From positions 1,116,001 through 1,180,000 of the forward strand of contig NZ_WVHL01000005.1 in the NCBI RefSeq assembly GCF_009861525.1: DNA of 64,000 nucleotides, written 5' to 3'. This DNA is from Pseudomonas sp. LD120. Its GTDB lineage: Bacteria; Pseudomonadota; Gammaproteobacteria; Pseudomonadales; Pseudomonadaceae. The notes under the pieces are model-generated. The model saw only the letters and a program-made list of their open reading frames with translations. It was not told the origin of the DNA and did no database searches. A program made the translations under genes and the position numbers. How positions within the stretch are numbered: position 1 is the first letter of the stretch; every line of letters begins with the position of its first letter. This document shows positions 48,318 to 55,212 of the stretch, one piece after another.

Positions 48318-48984
48318 CGGCCTTGAAGCCGGCCTGGTGCATCGGTACGGAGTGCATATCCGTTGCTGCGGTCACGGCGGCTTAAGGTTGCGCCCTTACG
48401 GCGCCTTACTTTTTACAAGCGCCTAAAAAGTAAGCAAAAACGCTTGCCCCCGCGTTCGGCCTTCGCTGCGCTCAGGTTCCCTCCCTGCGGTGCTTATCAG
48501 GGGGCATAGCTTCCAGCGATGTCCTCGACTGCGTCGAGGGGCGCTGCGCGCCAATCCCCTGATAAACACCTCCACTCGGCCTGCCGAGGGGGCGGGTGGA
48601 TCAAGATCAAAAGCCGTTCGGCGCGGCCTGCCGGCCGGCGCGTTTGGGCGGTGGATGTGGGTGTTTGGGGCGTTTTGGGTTTGGGCTGGTGTAGTCGCTG
48701 CCGCAGGCTGCGAACGACAGAGAAGCTGGCGTTGGGTGTTGAGGTTTCCGAAGGCATTTGTCAGCGATGCAAGTCGGGAAAATCTCTTTCTTTTGTAAGG
48801 TTGGTCGGAGACGTTCTTAGGCGCTTGTGACTGCATAATTTGCTGGCTAGTCTTCGGGGCGTCACTGCAGTTTAGTGTCCGGGGTTAGCAGCCTGAGCTC
48901 AGGGATTTCGGTCCCGTATCCAGTCAGTGGAGTTTCTACTTGTTCTGATAGGTTATGGCGACTCCATTCATTCGGAGGAGCTTC
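48318..48984. other. Non-coding accessory region fruA to DUF6124 gene
   Basis: Apart from the REP copy at its left edge and the folded repeat at 48404-48588, this stretch has no supported gene. Short frames on both strands lack ribosome sites and consist of Arg/Pro/Ala-rich low-complexity sequence. A GCTGCCGCAGGCTGC-type palindrome at about 48697-48712 is another short Pseudomonas-style repeat. Confidence 0.5.
48404..48588. repeat. Highly folded intergenic repeat element
   Basis: Several perfect stems are seen: CTTACTTTTTA/TAAAAAGTAAG (48405-48415/48424-48434); CAAGCG/CGCTTG (48416/48441), competing with its loop; TTATCAGGGG/CCCCTGATAA (48494-48503/48556-48565), enclosing two hairpins CCTCGAC/GTCGAGG (48523-48539) and GGCGC/GCGCC (48540-48552); and CTCGGC/GCCGAG (48575-48588). 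The outer stem with two inner hairpins makes a three-way junction. Similar blocks are, to my memory, repeated in Pseudomonas intergenic DNA; I cannot name the family with certainty. Confidence 0.6.
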
Positions 48985-49326
48985 ATGAAACGTTCAAACT
49001 CGACCTCTCATATCTCGCGTGCTCGTCGTTTAGGCGATTTCAAGCACGATGCTGCCAACCACGCAGTGCTCAAAGCCCTTAAAGAAACAGTCAGCACGCC
49101 CATTAGCGCTGGTTCCCCCTTCACCGTCCGCGCCGGCATCAGCGCCGAGGAAGCCTTGCTCCACGTTTCCATGCTGCTCAAGGCGGCCGAGGAGGTGTCC
49201 GACGAGATCACCGAGCAGGCCAGCGGCATCGAGCGTGGCTTGATCTGGTCCCTGGTGCATTCGGTGGAAATGGCCCGTGGCGTGGTCGATGCCTTGCTTG
49301 ATGGCAATCGCCGCTCTCCCGGTTGA
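48985..49326 (+). CDS. DUF6124 family small protein
   Basis: This encodes 113 residues with no signal peptide. The middle pattern FTVRAGISAEEALLHVSMLLKAAEEVSDEI followed by GLIWSLVHSVEMARGVVDALLD matches the small helical Pseudomonas proteins annotated DUF6124, whose function is unknown. GGAGGAG lies 5 nt before the ATG at 48985, a very strong ribosome site. These genes often occur in multiple copies near REP-rich intergenic DNA in this genus (from memory). Confidence 0.75.
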   Translation: MKRSNSTSHISRARRLGDFKHDAANHAVLKALKETVSTPISAGSPFTVRAGISAEEALLHVSMLLKAAEEVSDEITEQASGIERGLIWSLVHSVEMARGVVDALLDGNRRSPG

Positions 49327-49357
49327 TGTAAAGACTACCGCACAGGCAGCCCGCTTG

Positions 49358-49500
49358 TTGTGGCGAGGGAGTTTGCTCCCACTGGCGCGCATAGCGCGCC
49401 CATGGCTAACCGCCGCAGCCTGTCAGACACCCCTCGCGCTCAGAGAGGGATTACCGCCGTTGCGCTGTCGAGCAGGGCAAGTCCCCTCGCCAGCGCCACG
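49358..49500. repeat. REP pair (degenerate REPIN)
   Basis: The left copy at 49358-49380 carries TGGCGAGGGAG and TTTGCTCCC. The right copy at about 49471-49500 is the inverted, diverged counterpart (GAGCAGGGCAAGTCCCCTCG then CCA). Together they form a REPIN-like unit. The AT-rich islet starts immediately after the right arm. Confidence 0.65.
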
Positions 49501-49501
49501 G

Positions 49502-49687
49502 CTTAATTTAAGACAAAACTCATTCGCGGCTCAATTATCTAAGATACTCGGGGTCCCTATCATTACTCCAAGTGGACGCTTGACTGTCATGGGGGGGTAT
49601 TTTATTAGGGAGGGTCGATTTAGTTTTAGCCCTAAAGGTCAGTTCGTAAGATTTAATGGTGCAGAAAATAATGATGGAGAAAAATAA
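49502..49687 (+). pseudogene. 3' remnant of a polymorphic toxin-like gene
   Basis: The frame from 49502 to TAA 49685-49687 encodes about 61 residues, with SFAAQLSKILGVPIITPSG then GGYFIREGRFSFSPKGQ and FVRFNGAEN. This layout (SFA..L...LGVP..AP/TPS, Gly-rich strand, final VRFN) recalls the very C-terminus of Rhs/T6SS-type polymorphic toxins. No start is seen; the sequence upstream is a REP pair, so the body of the gene is gone. The stop overlaps the next ATG (TAATG), as toxin-immunity pairs often do. The homology is by eye only. Confidence 0.45.
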
Positions 49688-50073
49688 TGGTTTCTCAAAA
49701 AAATCTAAGTGCCGGAATAGTTCTTGGTATGTTCCTGTCTGGCTTGACTTATGCTGATGGGAAATCGAGCTTTGAGTTTATGGATTATGAATGTGCTGGT
49801 GATGAGTCAGGTCAGAGTTATTTTACTTCTGAGTGGAGGGCGGGCAGGCAGGTAGTGAGGGTGAATTCTACTATGAACTGTGCTTTTTCGGCGCAGGCGC
49901 CAGAGTATGAGATTAAAAATAAAGGAATAGTATTTAAATATAGAACTACTGCCGTGGAAAAAGGAGCATTTGCAGCCTGCGAATGTTCCCATAGAATAGT
50001 TTTTAAACTAAAGATTGATGAAGGGTTTTCTGTGCGCGTATATCAGGATGGATCAGAGTTGCCAGGAAAATAG
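49687..50073 (+). CDS. Exported small protein, candidate orphan immunity protein
   Basis: This encodes 128 residues. The signal peptide is MVSQKNLSAGIVLGMFLSGLTYA with likely cleavage before DGKSS. The mature part is short, polar and beta-rich with four cysteines (YECAGDE, NCAFS, ACECSH). I do not recognise the family. Context suggests an immunity protein: it is translationally coupled (TAATG) to the toxin remnant, periplasmic, and AT-rich (positions 49921-50040 have 44 G/C of 120, against 40 of 60 in fruA at 47101-47160). It may be intact and still expressed. Confidence 0.6.
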   Translation: MVSQKNLSAGIVLGMFLSGLTYADGKSSFEFMDYECAGDESGQSYFTSEWRAGRQVVRVNSTMNCAFSAQAPEYEIKNKGIVFKYRTTAVEKGAFAACECSHRIVFKLKIDEGFSVRVYQDGSELPGK

Positions 50074-50165
50074 ATGGGTTTTAATTAGAGGTCGAATGCG
50101 ATGTAGTTTAGCACTTTGGGTGCGAGTTAGAGGGAACAGGTGAGGCGACTATGTCTAATTGACGG

Positions 50166-50544
50166 ATGTGGTTGGGCTTTGCTATCGCGCCTTTGCTACC
50201 TTCGGTATTGTTCTTGTTAGTATTAAATTTGTCCGATCTAAGGCAGGCGGCTTTTCTTCTGTTTTTTCTATTCCGTTTAGCTATTTACCATGCTTGCTAT
50301 TTGTGGTTCCTCTTGTAATTTTTTTGCGAAACAGAAACTTATTGAGCATTGTCATGATGTTTCTATCCGGGTCATTGCTGGGGAGTGTCATGTTCTGTGT
50401 GTTTGGATTATTTTTTCTATGCCACTCGGTTCGTTCAAGGAAATTATTCCAGAGTTGAGGGAAGTTGTGTCGGGGGGGGCTTCGGTGGCCATATTGTTTA
50501 GCTTGATAGCTGGTTTTCCACTGTTCAATTCAAAGGATCGATGA
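50166..50544 (+). pseudogene. Broken small multi-pass membrane protein gene
   Basis: Three frames join into one plausible protein. An N-terminal part from ATG 50166 (MWLGFAIAPLLPSVLFLLVLN) shifts at or near the T6 run 50262-50267. A middle part (YLPCLLFVVPLVIFLRNRN, then SGSLLGSVMFCVFG) shifts at or near T6 50411-50416. A C-terminal part (FSMPLGSFKEIIPELREVV, then SLIAGFPLFNSKDR) ends at 50544. Each part carries hydrophobic helices that fit together as about four segments. Either the gene is dead, or the T runs hide sequencing errors or slippage. No family is assigned. Confidence 0.5.
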
Positions 50545-50793
50545 ACAAGTTTAAGTGTGGAGCATCCCAGGCGACGCTTGAATAGTTAAATTTAGTAGAG
50601 GCTGCAGTTGTTTAGCTTCGGATGGTCAGGGCAACTTGGCGCGGAGCATCTACGGATGCGCCGGTTGCCTGAGGCCGGTTCTGCTAGTCCGCGTCGAGTT
50701 GCCACCCTGCATTGCGGTCGTATGTCCTTGCTGTCACACCCCCTTCATCCCCGCTGACTAAGGTTGCCCTTTGACCATTGTCAGGGAGTCACC

Positions 50794-52335
50794 ATGAGCG
50801 AGTTCAACCTCGGCCGTCGTCGGATCATGCAAATCGCCGGGGCGGGGCTGTTGCTGCCGAGTCTGGCGCCGGCGGTGATGGCGTCGGTCAAGGACCGGCC
50901 GCAGCTCACCGATGGGGTGCAGTCCGGGGATCTGCTGGGGGATAAGGCGATGATCTGGAGCCGCACGGATCGCCCGGCGCGGATGGTGGTGGAGTGGGAC
51001 ACGCGAAGCCTGTTCAGCAACCCTCGGCGTTTCATCTCGCCCCTGGCCGATGCGCGGACCGACTTCACGGCGCGGGTGGAGTTGACCGGGTTGCCGGCCG
51101 ATCAGGCGATCTTCTATCGGGTGAGGTTCGAGGATGCCCAGAGCGGTGTGGCCAGTGAGCCGTGGTTCGGCCATTTGCGCAGTGCGCCGTCGCAACGCCG
51201 GGACATCCGTTTTGTCTGGAGCGGCGACACGGTGGGGCAGGGCTTTGGCATCAACCCGGACATCGGCGGCATGCGCATCTATGAGGCCATGCGCCTGCGC
51301 TTGCCGGACTTCTTTATCCACAGCGGCGACACCATTTACGCCGACGGCCCGGTGCCGGCGCAGTTGACCGTGGAGGACGGGCGCGTCTGGCGCAATATCA
51401 CCACCGAGGCCAAGAGCAAGGTGGCCGAGACCCTCGATGAATACCGGGGCAATTACCGCTACAACCTGATGGACGACAACCTGCGTCGCTTTAACGCCGA
51501 GGTGCCGCAGATCTGGCAGTGGGACGACCATGAGGTGGTCAACAACTGGTCGCCCGGCAAGCAGTTGGATGAACGCTACGCGGTCAAGGACATCCAGACC
51601 CTGGTGGGCCGCGCGCGGCAGGCGTGGCTGGAGTATTCGCCGATGCGCCGGCAGAGCGCCGATGGCGGCGGGCGGATTTACCGCAAGCTCAGCTATGGGC
51701 CGTTGCTGGATGTATTTGTGCTGGACATGCGCAGTTATCGCGGGGCCAACGATGACAACCTCGGTGGCGAGAAACCCTTCCTGGGGCGTGAGCAGCTGGA
51801 TTGGCTCAAGCGTGAACTCAAGGATTCACAGGCCCAATGGAAAGTGGTGGCGGCGGACATGCCCATTGGCCTCGGCGTGCCCGATGGCGAGGTCAGCCCG
51901 GGAGTGGCGCGCTGGGAAGCGGTGGCCAATGGTGATCCGGGGTCGGCTCAGGGGCGGGAGTTGGAGATGGCCGAATTGCTGGCGTACCTGCGCAAGCATC
52001 AGGTGCGCAACCATGTGTGGCTGACGGCGGACGTGCATTACTGCGCGGCCCACCATTACCACCCGGATCGCGCGGCGTTCCAGGATTTCGAGCCGTTCTG
52101 GGAGTTTGTCGCCGGCCCCCTGAATGCCGGGAGTTTCGGGCCCAATGTGCTGGACAAGACCTTCGGCCCGGAAGTGGTGTTTCAGAAGGCGCCACCTGCG
52201 CAGAACACTTCGCCCTTTGCCGGGTTTCAGTTCTTTGGCGAAGTGCAGATCGATGGGCAGACGGCGGAGCTGAAGGTGATCCTGCGGGACCTGGATGGCG
52301 TGGCGGTGTACGAGCACAACCTGCAGCCGGTGTAA
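50794..52335 (+). CDS. phoD: PhoD-like alkaline phosphatase/phosphodiesterase, Tat-exported
   Basis: This encodes 513 residues. The twin-arginine signal has NLGRRRIMQIAGAGLLLPSLAPAVMA (5-30). The PhoD N-terminal domain follows, then the metallophosphatase domain with VWSGDTVGQGFG, FFIHSGDTIYADGP, WDDHEVVNNW, LDMRSYRG and WLTADVHYCAAHHY, all usual metal-ligand motifs. It acts on phosphomonoesters or diesters in the periplasm, normally under phosphate starvation; no Pho box was found with certainty. The ATG at 50794 follows GGGAG; the earlier in-frame start at 50764 would spoil the Tat signal. Confidence 0.9.
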   Translation: MSEFNLGRRRIMQIAGAGLLLPSLAPAVMASVKDRPQLTDGVQSGDLLGDKAMIWSRTDRPARMVVEWDTRSLFSNPRRFISPLADARTDFTARVELTGLPADQAIFYRVRFEDAQSGVASEPWFGHLRSAPSQRRDIRFVWSGDTVGQGFGINPDIGGMRIYEAMRLRLPDFFIHSGDTIYADGPVPAQLTVEDGRVWRNITTEAKSKVAETLDEYRGNYRYNLMDDNLRRFNAEVPQIWQWDDHEVVNNWSPGKQLDERYAVKDIQTLVGRARQAWLEYSPMRRQSADGGGRIYRKLSYGPLLDVFVLDMRSYRGANDDNLGGEKPFLGREQLDWLKRELKDSQAQWKVVAADMPIGLGVPDGEVSPGVARWEAVANGDPGSAQGRELEMAELLAYLRKHQVRNHVWLTADVHYCAAHHYHPDRAAFQDFEPFWEFVAGPLNAGSFGPNVLDKTFGPEVVFQKAPPAQNTSPFAGFQFFGEVQIDGQTAELKVILRDLDGVAVYEHNLQPV

Positions 52336-52385
52336 CCCTCCTCGCCAGCATCCCGTTCCGTAGGAGGAGGGGGCCGCAGGATCGA

Positions 52386-52515
52386 TGTAGGAGCCGGCTT
52401 GCCGGCGAAGAGGCCCTTGAATCTTGCGCTGTTCGGGCGGGCGCTTTCGCTGGCAAGCCAGCTCCTACGCAGGAGGGGGCCGCTGGAGTGGTGTAGAGCC
52501 GGCTTGCCGGCGAAG
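52386..52515. repeat. Cluster of three REP elements
   Basis: Copies with GAGCCGGCTTGCCGGCGAA lie at 52386-52409 and 52492-52515 in direct orientation, and an inverted, diverged copy (TTCGCTGGCAAGCCAGCTCC) lies at 52446-52465. They fill the gap between the convergent phoD and piuB genes; no other feature is visible there. Confidence 0.85.
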
Positions 52516-52526
52516 CGTCTGACGCC

Positions 52527-55058
52527 TCAGTAAACGTCGCGGCGGTAGCGCCCCTGTTCGATCAGGCGTTCGACCTGGTCTGCGCCCAGTACCTCGTTGA
52601 GCACCTGATCCACCCCTGAAGCCATGCCCTGCAAGCTGCCGCAGATGTAGATCGCGGCGCCGTCGGCCAGCCATTTTTTCAGTTCGTCGGCCGCTTGGCG
52701 CAGGCGGTCCTGGACGTAGATCTTCTCGGCCTGGTCCCGGGAGAACGCCAGGTCCAGGCGGCTCAGGTCGCCCCGGGTACGCCATTCCTGCAGTTCATCC
52801 TTGCAGTAGAAATCATGCTCGGCGTTGCGCTCGCCAAAGATCAGCCAGTTACGTTGCTGGCCCTCGGCGATCCGTGCCTTGAGCAAACTGCGCAGGCCCG
52901 CCAAGCCGGTGCCGTTGCCCAGCAGAATCAGCGGGCAGGGTTCGGCCGGCAGGTGGAAGCCGCTGTTGCGCCGCACCCGCAGGCTGATGCTGGAACCCAC
53001 CGCGGCATGCTCGGTGAGCCAGCCCGAGGCAATGCCCAGGCTGCCGTCGGGGCGGCATTCCTGGCGCACCAGGAGTTCCAGGCAGCCGTCGGCGGCGATC
53101 GAGGCGATGGAGTACTCGCGCATGTTCAGGGGCACCAGGGCGTCCACCAGGGCTTGGGCGTGCAGGCCGATCAAATGGGCGCGGTTTTCCGGAAGCTGGC
53201 GGCTGCCCAGGGCTTGTTCGAGGCTTTCCTGCAGGCCGTCCAGGTGCACCGGGGTGCTGCCGGAGAGGCCCAGGCCCGCGAGGAAATCCGCCACCGCGCC
53301 ACGGCTGTTGCGCGGCATGACTTCCACCAGATCCCCGGCCAGCCAGCTGCTGGCGCTGGGGGCCAGCAGTTGCAGCAGGTAGACCCCGGAGCCGCTGCTT
53401 TCAGGGTTGAGCAGGGTGCGGGTGTTCAAGGTCCAGTTGTCGAAGGCCGGGGCCTGCCACAGGTCCACCGGCGCATGGCCGGTGACTTGGCCCAGCTGCT
53501 GTTGCCAGTGACGCAGGGCGTAGCTGTCGCCGCTGTCCACCTCGATGGGGGCGAACAGGGTGCTGGCGCCCTGGTTGGTCAGCCAGTCGTGCAGGCGCCG
53601 GGCAAAGCCGCAGAAGTGCGGGTACTGGCGGTCGCCCAGGCCGAGCACGGCGTATTCCAGGCCCGGCAGCGACAGCTCGCGGCCCAGCAGTTTGCGCTCG
53701 AAGCCGCGGGCGCTGTCCGGGGCTTCGCCGTCGCCAAAGGTGCTGACCACGAACAGGGCTCGCTGGGCGTCACGCAGGTCCTGTTCGCTGAGGTTACCCA
53801 GGGGCAGGACCCGGGCGGCGATCCCGGCAACCTGCAATTGCCCGGCGGTCTGCCAGGCCAGTTGTTCGGCAAAACCGCTCTGGCTGGCGAAACCGATCAG
53901 CCATGCCGAACCCTCGTTGGCGACGCTTTCCAGGCCTTGGCGTGCCTGCTTGATCTGGCGTTTCTTGCGCCGGCGATCCAGGTACAGCAGCCAGCCGGTG
54001 ATGAAGAACAGCGGCATGCTCAGTGAGGCCAGAGTCAGGACGATGCGCCCGATAAGGCCGAAGTAGCTGCCTACGTGCAGGGCGTAGACGCTGGTGAGCA
54101 ACTGCGACTTGAAGCTCTGGTCGACGTAGCGCTCATGCCGGCTGATGACCCCGGTGACGGGGTCCAGGGTCAGTTGGTTCAGGGCGCGATCGTGGGGCGA
54201 ATCCTTGAGCAGGTAGAACACCGTCGCCGGCTGCCCGGCCACTGGCGGCATGCGGATGTTGTAGGCGTTGAGGTCCTTGCCGGCGGCGCTGTAGATGCTG
54301 CTCCACAGGGCGTTGTAGTCCGCCTGCGGCGCCTCGCCCTTGGGTGGCGGGCCGCCGCGACCGCCGCGCTGGCGTTCGCTGTGTGGCGCGTCGGAGAGCA
54401 GCTTGGTCAGTCCCTCCCGGTACCAGTCGTAGGACCAGTACAGGCCGGTGAGGGCGAACAAGAGGTAGAACAGCAGGCACCAGGTGCCGAACACCGCGTG
54501 CAGGTCCCAGTTGAAGCCGCGGCCTTTCTTGGCCCAGTCCAGGGTCAGCCATACCCGCCAGTTGCCGACCTGGCGCGGCCAGCGCAGGTACAGCCCGGAC
54601 AGGCAGAAGAAGATCAGCAGCAGGGTGCAGGCGCCGGTGATCTGCCGGCCGGTGTCGCCGATGGCCAGGAAACGGTGCAGTTGCAGCATGAGGCCGAAGA
54701 AGTCCTGGCCGACCGCGTCACCCAGGAGCTCGCCGGTGTAGGGATCGAAGTAGCGCATCTGCCCGCGACGTTCCCCCGGCGGCGGGGTGAAGAACACCCG
54801 CGCGGCGTTGCCGCTGTCGGTTTCCACCCAGAGCATGGACACGGTCTTGCCTTCGGCGGCCTGGATTTTGTCCACCAGTTCGGCGGGCGGCAGCACCCCG
54901 GCGGGGAGCGGGTCGACTTGCAGCACCGATGGGTTGAGGGCGCGCAGGATCTCGTCCTGGAACGACACCGTCGCCCCGGTGATGCCCATCAGGGCCAGGA
55001 TCAGCCCCGCGCTGATGCCGAAGAACCAGTGCAGCTGGAACAGGGTTTTCTTCAACAC
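52527..55058 (-). CDS. piuB: PiuB-type iron-uptake oxidoreductase (PepSY membrane/flavodoxin/FNR fusion)
   Basis: This encodes 843 residues. The PepSY-associated membrane part has TM1 at about 8-28 (HWFFGISAGLILALMGITGATVSF) and further helices near 130, 165-185, 215-235 and 330-355. A flavodoxin domain from about 388 has SQSGFAEQLAWQTAG and VVSTFGDGEAPD. A sulfite-reductase-like FAD/NADPH domain has MREYSIAS, ILLGNGTGLAGLRSLL near 707, and a final YRRDVY. It probably moves NADPH electrons to the periplasm to reduce ferric siderophore. GTG at 55058 with AAGGCGAG is preferred to the ATG at 55127, which has no ribosome site. It is downstream of piuA. Confidence 0.88.
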   Translation of the reverse strand: MLKKTLFQLHWFFGISAGLILALMGITGATVSFQDEILRALNPSVLQVDPLPAGVLPPAELVDKIQAAEGKTVSMLWVETDSGNAARVFFTPPPGERRGQMRYFDPYTGELLGDAVGQDFFGLMLQLHRFLAIGDTGRQITGACTLLLIFFCLSGLYLRWPRQVGNWRVWLTLDWAKKGRGFNWDLHAVFGTWCLLFYLLFALTGLYWSYDWYREGLTKLLSDAPHSERQRGGRGGPPPKGEAPQADYNALWSSIYSAAGKDLNAYNIRMPPVAGQPATVFYLLKDSPHDRALNQLTLDPVTGVISRHERYVDQSFKSQLLTSVYALHVGSYFGLIGRIVLTLASLSMPLFFITGWLLYLDRRRKKRQIKQARQGLESVANEGSAWLIGFASQSGFAEQLAWQTAGQLQVAGIAARVLPLGNLSEQDLRDAQRALFVVSTFGDGEAPDSARGFERKLLGRELSLPGLEYAVLGLGDRQYPHFCGFARRLHDWLTNQGASTLFAPIEVDSGDSYALRHWQQQLGQVTGHAPVDLWQAPAFDNWTLNTRTLLNPESSGSGVYLLQLLAPSASSWLAGDLVEVMPRNSRGAVADFLAGLGLSGSTPVHLDGLQESLEQALGSRQLPENRAHLIGLHAQALVDALVPLNMREYSIASIAADGCLELLVRQECRPDGSLGIASGWLTEHAAVGSSISLRVRRNSGFHLPAEPCPLILLGNGTGLAGLRSLLKARIAEGQQRNWLIFGERNAEHDFYCKDELQEWRTRGDLSRLDLAFSRDQAEKIYVQDRLRQAADELKKWLADGAAIYICGSLQGMASGVDQVLNEVLGADQVERLIEQGRYRRDVY

Positions 55059-55143
55059 GTCACTCGCCTTGTTCGTCCAGAGAGAGAAAACACGGCGCGC
55101 AGTATGCCGTGTGTTGTCGAGAAGCATTCGTTTTTACACGCAA

Positions 55144-55173
55144 AAGCCCCAGGCATTGCAATGCGTGGGGCTT
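55144..55173 (-). terminator. Terminator after piuA (minus strand)
   Basis: AAGCCCCA...TGGGGCTT arms extend through GCATT/AATGC around a GC centre with one mismatched pair. On the minus strand it is followed by TTTT. It separates piuA from piuB, so piuB is reached by readthrough or has its own promoter. Confidence 0.8.
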
Positions 55174-55212
55174 GGCGGCCTGTGGCGGGGCCACAGGCGG
55201 TTGGGTGCTGGG

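Noticed and set aside
48423..48836. Several 60-137-codon frames in the fruA-DUF6124 gap
   Set aside because: They lie across inverted repeats, lack ribosome sites and consist of Arg/Pro/Ala-rich low-complexity sequence.
49277..49500. N-terminal part of the frame leading into the toxin remnant
   Set aside because: It reads through the DUF6124 3' end and the REP pair; only the AT-rich portion after 49502 looks like ancestral coding sequence.
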